A stretch of 64,000 nt of DNA from Paracoccus sigandri (GTDB lineage: Bacteria; Pseudomonadota; Alphaproteobacteria; Rhodobacterales; Rhodobacteraceae), in NCBI RefSeq assembly GCF_003709565.1, contig NZ_QNRC01000014.1, positions 1 to 64,000 on the forward strand. Reading direction: 5' to 3'. Positions 16,208-24,601 of the stretch are shown here, one piece after another. The position numbers and the translations under genes were made by a program. The notes beneath the pieces were generated by a model. That model searched no databases, was not told the origin of the DNA, and saw only the letters and a program-made list of their open reading frames with translations. The stretch's first letter is position 1. The number at the start of each line of letters is the position of its first letter.

Positions 16208-16906
16208 CTATTTTTCGTTGGGGAAAGCGTAGGCGTTGATCTTGCTGGTCCGCAGTCCGGCACCGACCAGTGCCTCGATCATGCGGGTCGCGACGCTGAC
16301 GCCGTCGATGACCGGAATGCCGGTTTCCTCGCTGAGCCATGCTGTCAGGTCGGCCATCCCGGCGCAGCCCAGCACGACGGCCTCGCAGCGGTCTTCCCGG
16401 ATGGCGCACAGGATTTCATCACGCACCTTGATCCGTGCATCCGAGCCGGGCTCTTCCAGCGCCAGCACGGGGATCGAGGCCGAGCGGACGCGGCGGCACT
16501 GGTACGACAGGCCATAGCCGTGGATCAGATGCTCGATCACCGGGACCGAGCGCGGCAGCGTGGTCACGACGGAAAACGAGGTCGCCAGCATGCTGGCCGC
16601 CTTCACCGCCGCCTCGCAGATGCCCAGCACCGGGCCGCTGGCCAGTTCGCGGCAGGCGGCGATGCCCGGATCGTCGAAACAGGCGACGACGATGCCGTCG
16701 ATCCCCTGCGCCTCGGCCTCGCGGACATGTGCCAGCAGGCCGGGCAGGGACATCGCTTCGTCGTAATGCCCCTCGATGCTGGCGGGCGCGCCGGCCGCGG
16801 TGGCGCCATGGATCACGGTGCCGGGACTGGCCGCCGCGCGGGCCGCTTCGACGATCTTGTCGGTCATCGACTGGGTTGAGTTCGGGTTGACGATCAGGAT
16901 ATCCAC
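16208..16906 (-). CDS. Aspartate/glutamate/hydantoin racemase family protein
   Basis: Cytoplasmic PLP-independent racemase, 232 aa. VDILIVNPNSTQSMTDKIVE starts the fold; the two catalytic cysteines are in VACFDDPG (about residue 76) and VLGCAGM (about 180). It resembles hydantoin racemase HyuE and allantoin racemase; no hydantoinase or carbamoylase gene is in the window. The GTG at 16906 is chosen because GGAGG lies five bases upstream; the longer ATG start would include operator DNA. It heads a minus-strand operon with the NCS1 permease and the exported paralogue and is divergent from a GntR regulator. Confidence 0.88.
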   Translation of the reverse strand: MDILIVNPNSTQSMTDKIVEAARAAASPGTVIHGATAAGAPASIEGHYDEAMSLPGLLAHVREAEAQGIDGIVVACFDDPGIAACRELASGPVLGICEAAVKAASMLATSFSVVTTLPRSVPVIEHLIHGYGLSYQCRRVRSASIPVLALEEPGSDARIKVRDEILCAIREDRCEAVVLGCAGMADLTAWLSEETGIPVIDGVSVATRMIEALVGAGLRTSKINAYAFPNEK

Positions 16907-16921
16907 CAGCACCTCCAAATA

Positions 16922-16955
16922 TGTTAACAATAATTGTTAACAAGAAATGTTAACA
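16922..16955. promoter_or_regulatory. Three TGTTAACA boxes with 13-base period (probable GntR operators)
   Basis: The self-complementary octamer TGTTAACA occurs at 16922-16929, 16935-16942 and 16948-16955, each followed by AA or A-rich sequence and spaced exactly 13 bases apart. The array begins six bases upstream of the racemase ribosome binding site and lies 80 bases before the divergent GntR gene. Such an AT-rich array in GC-rich DNA strongly suggests regulator binding. Confidence 0.65.
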
Positions 16956-16967
16956 AGTCAACAGAAT

Positions 16968-16985
16968 TGTGGCATGCTTGCCACA
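16968..16985. promoter_or_regulatory. Inverted repeat TGTGGCA-TGCT-TGCCACA
   Basis: Perfect 7-bp arms (16968-16974 and 16979-16985) around TGCT, in the same divergent promoter as the TGTTAACA array. It may be a second operator or a hairpin in the 5' leader of the GntR gene. Confidence 0.4.
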
Positions 16986-17035
16986 TTCCGGAATTGCCTG
17001 TATCCGCAGGCCGAACAGCAAGAAGCCGAGCCCAG

Positions 17036-17716
17036 ATGGACGTCCAGCCGGAAAACCTGATTGTCGACGCGGTGCTGAACGCGATCTCCGAGCAGCGCCT
17101 TCCCGCCGGGACGAAGCTGGGCGAGCAGACCTTGAGCGAGCTGTTCAACTGCAACCGTGCGAATGTCCGGCGCGCGCTGGCGTCCCTGGCCGCCAAGCAG
17201 GTCGTCGAGCTGCGTCCCAATCGCGGCGCCTTCGTCGCCACCCCCTCCGCGCAGGAGGCGCGCGAGGTATTCCAGGCCCGCCGCGCGATCGAGCGGACCA
17301 TTGCCCGGCAGGCCGTGGCCCGCGTGACCGATGACGACATCGCCTATCTGCGCGCGAACATCGCCGCCGAGACCGAGGCGCGGATCCGCAAGGACAAGCC
17401 GACCGAGCTGCGGCTGTCGCAGCAGTTCCACATGTATCTTGCGCAGCTGTCCGGCAATCGCGTGCTGGAACGCTTTCTGGCCGAACTGACCATGCGCAGC
17501 ACCCTGATCCTGGGCATGTATCCGGGCGAAGGGCATTCATGCGCGAATTGCGACGACCATGTGGGGATCGTCGATGCCTTGACGGCGCGTGACGAAGAAT
17601 TGCTGCTGCGCCTGACCGACGAGCATCTGCGCCATCTGGAGGCCGGACTGGATTTCGATCTTCCGCCGGTGTCCTCGGTCAGCCTGAAGGACCAGCTTCT
17701 GGGATCGCCGGCATAG
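17036..17716 (+). CDS. GntR-family (FadR/FCD type) transcriptional regulator
   Basis: 226-aa DNA-binding regulator. The winged helix reads LPAGTKLGEQTLSELFNCNR then ANVRRALASLAAKQVVELRP and NRGAFVATPS, the classic GntR pattern; the C-terminal all-helical FCD domain contains the metal/ligand histidines (for example QQFHMYLAQLSGN and LTDEHLRHLEAG). ATG 17036 (MDVQPENLIVDAVLNAI) gives family length; the frame is open to 16934 through operator DNA. It probably controls the divergent racemase/NCS1 operon and itself through the TGTTAACA boxes. Confidence 0.88.
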   Translation: MDVQPENLIVDAVLNAISEQRLPAGTKLGEQTLSELFNCNRANVRRALASLAAKQVVELRPNRGAFVATPSAQEAREVFQARRAIERTIARQAVARVTDDDIAYLRANIAAETEARIRKDKPTELRLSQQFHMYLAQLSGNRVLERFLAELTMRSTLILGMYPGEGHSCANCDDHVGIVDALTARDEELLLRLTDEHLRHLEAGLDFDLPPVSSVSLKDQLLGSPA

Positions 17717-17909
17717 GGGGACCGGTGCCGGCTTCCCGGCCGCGGCTTTCACCTTCGACCCACAGGCCAGCGGATACATCCAACCCGAGGGGCGCACTCC
17801 ATGCGCCGGTGCCAAACCGGGCCATGTGGCGGTCTGCGCCGTGGTGCGTGCGGACGGATCGCCCTGCTTCGCGAATTCCCCTGATCCGGCACCCGCCGCG
17901 CCCAGGCCG

Positions 17910-18872
17910 CTACTGGACCTCTGTCGCCGGATCGCCATCCGCCGCCGCGGCCAGCAGCCGAGTCAGCGGCTCGATCGCCCATTCGATCGACAGCGGCGAC
18001 TGAAAGCTCATCGCCCCCATCATCGCGGGGCTGGCCCAGACGGCGCGGCCTTCGCGCGCGGCGCGCGTGTTGCGCCAGGCGGGCAGCGCCTCGATCGTCT
18101 GCCGTGTCGGCGGATCGACCAGCCACAGGATCACGTCCAGATCGAACAGGTCGAAACGCTCGGCGCTGACATGGAACCGATCGGATTCCCCCACCATTTC
18201 ATCGAAGGCGGCAGGCGTGCGGATGCCCAGGGCCCCCAGAAGCCGATTCGCGCCCTCCATGCCGCGAAAGCCGGCGATCTGGCCGTTGCTGTTGAAATAG
18301 GCCGAGGTGCCGGACAGGCCGCGAAGCTGCGGATGCGCCTCCAGCGCGGCCGCGATCTTGCCGTCGATCCGTTCGATCACCGCTTCGGCCCGGTCCTCGC
18401 GGCCGGTCGCCTGGCCGATCAGCCGCAACTCGGTTTCCCAGGGCGCACCCCAAGGCGAATAACCCTCGGGCGGGCCGATGACCGGCGCGATTTCGGACAG
18501 CCGGGCATAGGTCTGCGCATCCAGCGGCGCGAAGGTCGCCAGGATCAGGTCCGGCTCCATGCCCCAGACCCATTCCACGTCGATCTCGAAGCCATGCTGC
18601 ACCTCGGGCTCGGCCCCGACCGCCTGTCGCGCCTCCTCGGCCCAGGGGCCGGTCGCATGGGGATGGCCGCCGAACCATTCATGCACGCCGACCGGGGCAA
18701 GGCCCAGGGCGTAGAGGAAATCCTGCTCGTGATAGCCGACCGAGACGATGCGCCGGATGCTGTCCGGGTCCAGCCGCGTTTCCCCGAAGCTGTGGCGCAA
18801 GCTGATTTCGTCGGCCTCAACGGGCAAGGCAAGGGCGGCAAGGCAGGCAAGCATGGGCAGAGGGCGTGGCAT
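17910..18872 (-). CDS. Iron-siderophore ABC transporter substrate-binding protein (FepB/FhuD-like)
   Basis: Periplasmic siderophore-binding protein, 320 aa. Short signal peptide (MPRPLPMLACLAALALPVEA); helical-backbone binding-protein features include RRIVSVGYHEQDFLYALGLA, then VEWVWGMEPDLILATFAPL and FDLFDLDVILWLVDPPT. ATG 18872 is used, since the longer frame upstream crosses the divergent promoter. Divergent from two FecCD permeases and an ATPase that complete the importer. Part of the iron-uptake block with the TonB receptor and siderophore genes. Confidence 0.88.
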   Translation of the reverse strand: MPRPLPMLACLAALALPVEADEISLRHSFGETRLDPDSIRRIVSVGYHEQDFLYALGLAPVGVHEWFGGHPHATGPWAEEARQAVGAEPEVQHGFEIDVEWVWGMEPDLILATFAPLDAQTYARLSEIAPVIGPPEGYSPWGAPWETELRLIGQATGREDRAEAVIERIDGKIAAALEAHPQLRGLSGTSAYFNSNGQIAGFRGMEGANRLLGALGIRTPAAFDEMVGESDRFHVSAERFDLFDLDVILWLVDPPTRQTIEALPAWRNTRAAREGRAVWASPAMMGAMSFQSPLSIEWAIEPLTRLLAAAADGDPATEVQ

Positions 18873-18950
18873 GGCGGTTTCCGTCCGGTTGATCTCTGCC
18901 TTGCGTATGCCTCGCTGGGTCGACCTTGGGCTACTTGCTGCCACCCCTCG

Positions 18951-18966
18951 GGTCAAGCGCTTGACC
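18951..18966. promoter_or_regulatory. Perfect 16-bp palindrome in the divergent iron-uptake promoter
   Basis: GGTCAAGCGCTTGACC at 18951-18966 is fully self-complementary and lies between the divergent binding-protein gene and the permease genes. TTGACC on each strand could double as a -35 box. A likely operator, but the regulator is unknown and the sequence is not a classical Fur box. Confidence 0.45.
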
Positions 18967-19051
18967 GCCCGGTCCACAGGCGGCAAGCAGGCGCCACGGG
19001 CCAGCATGTCGCCAGCCGTCCAATGAAACCTCGACATGCACGGATTCCGCG

Positions 19052-20038
19052 TTGCCCTTTGCTTCCCGACTGACCCTGCTGTGGCTGGCCGCTCTGGCGG
19101 GGCTGGTGGCGGCCTTGTGCCTTGGGGCGCAGGACTATCCGCCGCGCCTGCTCTGGGCGGCGCTGGCGGCCTATGATCCCGCCGATCCCGGACAGGCGAT
19201 CATCGCCGAGATGCGGCTGCCGCGCGTGCTGGCGGGGCTGGTGGTCGGCGGCGCGCTGGCCGTGGCGGGGGTGATCATGCAGGCGATGGCCCGCAACCCG
19301 CTGGCCGATCCGGGGCTGACCGGGGTGAATGCGGGGGCGGCTCTGGCGGTGGTGTCGGGGTTGCTTGCCTTTGGCGCGCTGCCGCAGCTTGTCATCGCGG
19401 GCCTGGCGCTGTCGGGCGCGGCGCTGGCGGCGGTTCTGGTATGGCTTCTGGCCGGAGGCGGGGACAATACCCTGCGCCTGCCGCTTGCGGGGGCGGCCTT
19501 TGCCAGCCTGTGCATGGCATTGGTCGCGCTGGTCGTTCTGACCCATCCCGAGGCGCGCAACATCTATCGCTTCTGGATGGTCGGCTCTCTGGCGGTGGCG
19601 CAGTCCCAGGCGCTGGCCGTTCTGGCCCCGATCGCGCTGGCGGGGATCCTGGCGGCCGCGGCGGTTGCCCGGCAGATCGAGGCGCTGATGCTGGGCGCCG
19701 AGATGGGCAGCGCGCTTGGCCTGCATGTCGGACGGGTGCTGGGCCTTGGCCTCGCGGCGGTGGCGCTGACGGCAGGGGCCAGCGTCGCCATTGCCGGGCC
19801 GGTCGGCTTCATCGGCCTGATCGCCCCGCATCTGGCGCGCCGGGCCATGCCGGGGGCAAGCCTGACCCGGCAGGTGGCGCTGGCCTGTCCGGTCGGTGCG
19901 GGCCTGGCCCTGTTCGCCGATCTTGCCGGGCGCTGGCTGCTGCGCCCCGGCGAGGTGCAGCTGGGCCTTGTGCTGGCCATGATCGGTGCCCCCGCCTTCA
20001 TGATCCTTGTCCGCCGCATGCTGCGCGAGGGCGCATGA
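19052..20038 (+). CDS. FecCD-family siderophore ABC permease (first)
   Basis: Inner-membrane permease subunit, 328 aa, about 9-10 helices. The family core MRLPRVLAGLVVGGALAVAG plus IMQAMARNPLADPGLTGVN and GPVGFIGLIAPHLARRAMPG (coupling-helix region) is unmistakable. No ATG or GTG fits the N-terminus; the start used is TTG 19052 (MPFASRLTLLWLA), with no good ribosome binding site, so the exact start is uncertain. Overlaps the second permease by four bases. Confidence 0.88.
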   Translation: MPFASRLTLLWLAALAGLVAALCLGAQDYPPRLLWAALAAYDPADPGQAIIAEMRLPRVLAGLVVGGALAVAGVIMQAMARNPLADPGLTGVNAGAALAVVSGLLAFGALPQLVIAGLALSGAALAAVLVWLLAGGGDNTLRLPLAGAAFASLCMALVALVVLTHPEARNIYRFWMVGSLAVAQSQALAVLAPIALAGILAAAAVARQIEALMLGAEMGSALGLHVGRVLGLGLAAVALTAGASVAIAGPVGFIGLIAPHLARRAMPGASLTRQVALACPVGAGLALFADLAGRWLLRPGEVQLGLVLAMIGAPAFMILVRRMLREGA

Positions 20039-20979
20039 GGCCGGTCGCGCTGATCCTTCTGACGATCCTGCTGGCGGGACTGTCGCTGTCCGCCGGGCGG
20101 ACATGGCTTGCCCCGCCCGATCTGGTCCAGGCGCTGCTGGACCCCGAGGGCGCCGGCCGCATGGTCTGGAACCTGCGGCTGCCGCGCCTGCTGGTCGGCC
20201 TGATCGCCGGGGCGGGTTTCGGCCTTGCGGGGCTGGTTTTCCAGACGCTCCTGAAGAATCCGCTGGCCTCGCCCGACGTGATCGGGGTGACGCAGGGGGC
20301 GGCCTGCGGCGCGGTGGCGGCGTTGCTGCTGGGGGCGCCGGCAATGCTGGGGGCCTGGGGCGGAGGGTTGGCGGCGGTCGCGATCGTCGGCTGGCTTGCC
20401 GCCCATCCCCGGCGAGGGATAGAGCCGCGCGCCGTCGTTCTGCAGGGGCTTGCGCTGGCCATCTTTGCCGGGGCGGCCACCGAAGCCCTGATCCTGCGCA
20501 TGGGCGACGGCACGGCGGGCATGGCGATCACCTGGCTCAGCGGCACGCTGAACGGCGTGGGCTGGCCCGAGGTCGCCCGCGGGGCCTGGCTTCTGCTGCT
20601 GATGCTGCCCTTGCTGCTGGCCGGCCGGGCGCTGGACCGGCTGGAGCTGGGCGAGGACCTGGCCCGCGCCCTGGGCGTAAGGGTCGCGCTGTTGCGCGCG
20701 GGGCTGGGGCTGGTCGCCGCGATCGTCGCGGCCGGCGCGGTGGCCCTGTGCGGGCCGATGGCCTTCGTCGCGCTGGTGGCCGAACCCGTCGGACGATTGA
20801 TGTCATACGGTCGGCCAAGCCCCGTCGCCGCGATGCTGGCCGGCGCGGCATTCGTGACGCTGGCCGACACGCTGGCCCGCGCCATCGCGCCCGCCGCGCT
20901 GTTGCCGACCGGCCTTTACACCGCGTTGATCGGTGCGCCGGTGCTGATCCTCGCCGTTCGCCGGATGGCGCGCGGCTGA
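20035..20979 (+). CDS. FecCD-family siderophore ABC permease (second)
   Basis: Partner permease, 314 aa. NLRLPRLLVGLIAGAGFGLA and FQTLLKNPLASPDVIGVTQG match the family core. The usual GFVGLIVPHIAR coupling segment here reads GPMAFVALVAEPVGRLMSYG, a divergent version. ATG 20035 overlaps the preceding stop (ATGA), so translation is coupled. With the first permease it forms the heterodimeric channel, energised by the ATPase encoded 15 bases downstream. Confidence 0.9.
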   Translation: MRPVALILLTILLAGLSLSAGRTWLAPPDLVQALLDPEGAGRMVWNLRLPRLLVGLIAGAGFGLAGLVFQTLLKNPLASPDVIGVTQGAACGAVAALLLGAPAMLGAWGGGLAAVAIVGWLAAHPRRGIEPRAVVLQGLALAIFAGAATEALILRMGDGTAGMAITWLSGTLNGVGWPEVARGAWLLLLMLPLLLAGRALDRLELGEDLARALGVRVALLRAGLGLVAAIVAAGAVALCGPMAFVALVAEPVGRLMSYGRPSPVAAMLAGAAFVTLADTLARAIAPAALLPTGLYTALIGAPVLILAVRRMARG

Positions 20980-20994
20980 CGGGAAAGGAAAACC

Positions 20995-21762
20995 ATGCCC
21001 TTCGACATTCGCACCCTCACGATCAGCCTGGGCGGCGCCCGGATCCTGCACGGGCTGGATTTCAGCCTGCCCAAGGGCGGCATCACCGGCATCATCGGCG
21101 CCAATGGCTCGGGCAAGACCACGCTGTTGCGGGCGCTTGCCGGGCTGCTTCCGCCCGAGTCCGGCCAGGTCCTGCATGACAGCGAGGAGATCGCCCGGAT
21201 GCCCGCCCGCCTGCGCGCCCGCCGCATCGCCATGCTGCCGCAAAGCGCGCAGGCCCCGCCCGGCCTCAGCGTGCGCCAGCTTGTCGCGCGGGGCCGGACA
21301 CCCTGGCTGCGGCCCTTCCTGCCGATGACCCCGGCGGATCGCGCGGCGGTCGGGCGTGCGCTGCAGGCGGTGGGCCTGTCGGATCTGGCCGATAGGCAGG
21401 TCGACAGCCTGTCCGGCGGGCAGCGGCAAAGGGCGTGGATCGCGCTGGTCCTGGCGCAGGAAAGCGGCACGATCCTGCTGGACGAGCCGCTGAACTTCCT
21501 TGACCTGCCGCATCAGGCCGAGCTGGTCGCGTTGCTGAAACGCCTTGGCGAAAGCCGCAACGTGATCATGATCCTGCACGACCTGACCATCGCCGCACGG
21601 GTGTGCGACCGGATGCTGGCGCTGCGCAATGGGCGATTGACGGCCTTCGGACCGACCGCCCAGGTCCTGGCGCAAGACCCGCTACGCGAGACCTTCGGCA
21701 TCGCGTTCGATTGCACGGCGCTGCCGGACGGCAGGCCGGTCGTCCTGCCCGCCGGATTGTAG
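20995..21762 (+). CDS. Siderophore ABC transporter ATP-binding protein (FecE/FepC-like)
   Basis: ATPase subunit, 255 aa. Walker A GANGSGKTT near residue 38, Q-loop in AMLPQSAQAP, signature LSGGQRQRAWIALVLAQ, Walker B ILLDEPLNFLDL, switch histidine MILHDLTIAAR. The variant LDEPLNFLD in place of the frequent LDEPTSFLD is a mild oddity. Start ATG has GGGAAAGGAAAACC upstream. Last gene of the plus-strand importer operon; converges with the GNAT gene. Confidence 0.93.
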   Translation: MPFDIRTLTISLGGARILHGLDFSLPKGGITGIIGANGSGKTTLLRALAGLLPPESGQVLHDSEEIARMPARLRARRIAMLPQSAQAPPGLSVRQLVARGRTPWLRPFLPMTPADRAAVGRALQAVGLSDLADRQVDSLSGGQRQRAWIALVLAQESGTILLDEPLNFLDLPHQAELVALLKRLGESRNVIMILHDLTIAARVCDRMLALRNGRLTAFGPTAQVLAQDPLRETFGIAFDCTALPDGRPVVLPAGL

Positions 21763-21815
21763 GCGAACCGCGACCATGAAAGGCGGCGCCCGGTCCGAAG
21801 CCCGATCAGCAAGTG

Positions 21816-22283
21816 TCACGAGACCGGCAACGGCTTGACCTGGAACAGGCAGGGGCTGTCGGGATGCCAGAGCGTGGGAAACACCTCGGCCGCGATGAAG
21901 CCGTTGGCGCGATAGAAGGCGCGCGTCGCGGCATAATGCGGCTCGTCCAGGCCCCGGTCCGCCAGCGTCTTGACGGTCAGCAGGCTGCGGCCCCTGGCGC
22001 GGGCGTGGCGTTCGGCCGCCGCGATCAGCTGCCTGCCGATGTTTTTGCCGCGGCATTCCGGGCGCACCCCGATCACGATGATCTCGGATGCCGAGGGCGG
22101 ATGATCCTTCAGCGCGACGAAGCCCAGCACGGCGCCATCTTCAACCCAGCCGAACATCGGCAGGGTTTCGACCGCCTCGCTGCAGAAGTCGATCACGGCA
22201 GGCTCGGTGAACCAGTCGGACAGGGCGGTCATGATGTCGCGGCAGATGGCCGCCTTGTCCTTGGTGATCTCGGCGATTTCCAT
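21816..22283 (-). CDS. GNAT-family N-acetyltransferase
   Basis: 155-aa acyl-CoA-dependent acyltransferase. The acetyl-CoA loop is VRPECRGKNIGRQLIAAAER (R/Q-x-x-G-x-G/A type, here R-G-K-N-I-G-R), followed by HYAATRAFYRANGFIAAEVF, the usual C-terminal strand-helix of GNATs. It lies 25 bases after the TonB receptor gene on the same strand, so it may belong to the siderophore operon (tailoring or self-protection), or be a stand-alone enzyme. ATG 22283 is preferred (GGGGA upstream); an in-frame ATG at 22298 is possible. Confidence 0.8.
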   Translation of the reverse strand: MEIAEITKDKAAICRDIMTALSDWFTEPAVIDFCSEAVETLPMFGWVEDGAVLGFVALKDHPPSASEIIVIGVRPECRGKNIGRQLIAAAERHARARGRSLLTVKTLADRGLDEPHYAATRAFYRANGFIAAEVFPTLWHPDSPCLFQVKPLPVS

Positions 22284-22308
22284 GAGCTGCGTCCCCATCC
22301 CGGCGGGC

Positions 22309-24462
22309 CTAGAAGCTGCGGTTCAAGGTCAGGCTGAAGCCGCGCCCCTCGCCAAGGATGCAGCCCGAGCTGGCGGTGCAGGTGCCGTGATATTCCTCGT
22401 CGAAAAGATTGGTGACGTTCAGGCCGACCGAGTAGTCCTGAAACCGGTAGCGCAGCGCAAGATCGGCCAGCAGATAGCTGTCCACCCGGCGGGAATTGCC
22501 GTTGTCGCCCCATGTGGCGCCGACATAGCGCAGACCGCCGCCAAGGGTCAGGCCGGCCAGCGCGCTGCCCGGATGGGCCTTGACGATATCGTAATCCAGC
22601 CAGAGCGCCGCCTGATGTTCCGGCACCAGCGCGGGCGTATTGCCCTGATCGCCGTCATTCGACCGGGTGATCTCGGCATCGAGATAGGTATAGCTGCCGA
22701 TCAGCGACAGGCCGTTATCGAGAGCGGTGCGTGCCTCCAGCTCGATCCCCTTGTGGCGGATCTGCCCGGTCTGGGTGCGGTAGATCGGATCATCATTGTC
22801 CCGCGTCAGCACATCGTCCTTCTTCAGGTCGAAAATCGCCAATGTGTACAGGCTGTTTTCATCTGGGGCGTATTTCACCCCGACCTCGTATTGCTTGCCC
22901 ATGGTCGGCTTGAACAGATTGTCATGGCGGTCGGTGCCGACATTGGTGGTGAAGCTTTCGGTATAGCTGGCATAGGGCACCCAGCCGCCGCCCAGGTCCC
23001 ATGTCGCGCCCAGCATCCCCACCAGCGCGTCATTGTCGCTTGTCGTCACCGTATCGTTCAGACGTTCCGTCGCGCGGTTCTCGATCCAGGCCTTGCGCGC
23101 GCCATAGGTGACGGTCAGGCCCGAATCCATGCGGGTGATCCCCTGCGCGTAAAGGCCGCGGCTGCTGACCACCTGCTTCTGGTCCGAAATGATCGGCGGC
23201 GATGCGACGGGGAAATCGTAACCCGGATCGCCGACCTGCATGGTATGCCCGCCTGCCCAGCCGGTCCGGCCGTCGATTTCGTCCCGCGCCAGATCGATCC
23301 CGGCAAGCAGGGTCGTCCGGCTGGAGGCGCCTTGCCAATCATATTGCAGCTGCGTGTCCAGCCGGATCTGGGTCGCGGTTTCATCGACGGTGAAGGCGGC
23401 GAAGTTCAGCGTGCTCTCATCGAGCATATTCGAGAAATACAGGTGCCGGTAATCCGTGTCCTGCCTGGCATAGCGGAAGTTCTGCCGCAGCGTCAGCGCA
23501 TCGGTCAGCCGATGCTCGACCTCGTAACCAAGCGCCCATTGCTCGGTCTCCAGCCGGTTGAAATCCGACTGCGAATAGATGAAATCGCGCGGCAGCGCCC
23601 CCAGGGCCAGCGGGTAATCCTCGCCCGCGACGGGCAGGAAGTTGTTGGGCGTCAGGCGATCCTTCTGCCACTGGGCCAGCAGGGTGACGCGGGTGTCGGG
23701 GGTTGCTTGCCATGTGACCGAAGGCGCCAGCAGCAGCCGGTCATTGTCGGAATCGCGGATCTCGGTCTCGCCGGCCTGCCCGACCGCGACAAGCCGGTAG
23801 GACAGCGACCCGTCCCCGTTCAGCGGGCCGGTCGCGTCGATCCCGGCGCGGGCCACATCATTGGCGCCGAAGGACAGGAAGGTTTCGGCGGCCCTTTCGG
23901 GTTGCGGGCGCTTGGTGATCACGTTGACCATGCCGCCGGCGTCGTTCTCACCATAGAGAACCCCCGAGGGGCCGCGCAGGATATCGACCCGCTCGATCAG
24001 GTAGGGATCGATCTTGAAGCCCGAGAAGTTCAGCACCTTCTGGTTCAGCCCGTCGCGGAAGATGCCGCTGGTGCCGTTGTCGAATCCTCGGATCAGGAAC
24101 TGGTCGAAGCGGTCGTCCACCCCCCAGATCGCCGAGGTGATGCCGGCGCTGTAGGCCACGACGTCTTCCAGCTGTGCGGGGGCGCGGTCCTTCAGTTCCC
24201 TTGCGGTGACGACCGACAGCGATTGCGGGATCTCGGTGATCCTGGCCCCGGCCTTGACGCCGGTCGCGCTGTCGCCGACGACATAGCTTGTGCCGCCGCT
24301 CAGCGGGTCAAGGCCTTCCCCTTCGACGACGATCGGGTTCAGCACCGTGGTATCCTGCCTTGCCTCCTGCGCGGTGGCGGGCATGGCTGCGCAGGACAGG
24401 GCGGCAACCGCGATGGGCCATACCCAACGCGCTGTTTCAGAGCGGAGTCTGGAAAACGTCAT
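22309..24462 (-). CDS. TonB-dependent siderophore receptor
   Basis: Outer-membrane ferric-siderophore receptor, 717 aa. Signal peptide (cleavage near MPATA-QEA), plug domain from about 45 to 200 with IPQSLSVVTARELKDRAPAQ and VDILRGPSGVLYGENDAGGM, then a 22-strand barrel; the last residue is Phe (LTLNRSF), as expected for outer-membrane barrels. FhuA/FpvA-type hydroxamate receptors share this plug form. ATG 24462 follows GAGGACACAG. Downstream of and co-oriented with the NRPS, which fits uptake of the siderophore made by this cluster. Confidence 0.93.
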   Translation of the reverse strand: MTFSRLRSETARWVWPIAVAALSCAAMPATAQEARQDTTVLNPIVVEGEGLDPLSGGTSYVVGDSATGVKAGARITEIPQSLSVVTARELKDRAPAQLEDVVAYSAGITSAIWGVDDRFDQFLIRGFDNGTSGIFRDGLNQKVLNFSGFKIDPYLIERVDILRGPSGVLYGENDAGGMVNVITKRPQPERAAETFLSFGANDVARAGIDATGPLNGDGSLSYRLVAVGQAGETEIRDSDNDRLLLAPSVTWQATPDTRVTLLAQWQKDRLTPNNFLPVAGEDYPLALGALPRDFIYSQSDFNRLETEQWALGYEVEHRLTDALTLRQNFRYARQDTDYRHLYFSNMLDESTLNFAAFTVDETATQIRLDTQLQYDWQGASSRTTLLAGIDLARDEIDGRTGWAGGHTMQVGDPGYDFPVASPPIISDQKQVVSSRGLYAQGITRMDSGLTVTYGARKAWIENRATERLNDTVTTSDNDALVGMLGATWDLGGGWVPYASYTESFTTNVGTDRHDNLFKPTMGKQYEVGVKYAPDENSLYTLAIFDLKKDDVLTRDNDDPIYRTQTGQIRHKGIELEARTALDNGLSLIGSYTYLDAEITRSNDGDQGNTPALVPEHQAALWLDYDIVKAHPGSALAGLTLGGGLRYVGATWGDNGNSRRVDSYLLADLALRYRFQDYSVGLNVTNLFDEEYHGTCTASSGCILGEGRGFSLTLNRSF

Positions 24463-24601
24463 CTGTGTCCTCATGGGATCCGTGCCGTGCGGACGGCGCC
24501 GCGCAATAGCGGTTCGGGGGGCGGGATGTCGATGGAATGCCGGGGTGCGCATGCAACCTGCGCGCCTGGGTGCGGGACAGCTACCAGCATGGGAAGGGAT
24601 G

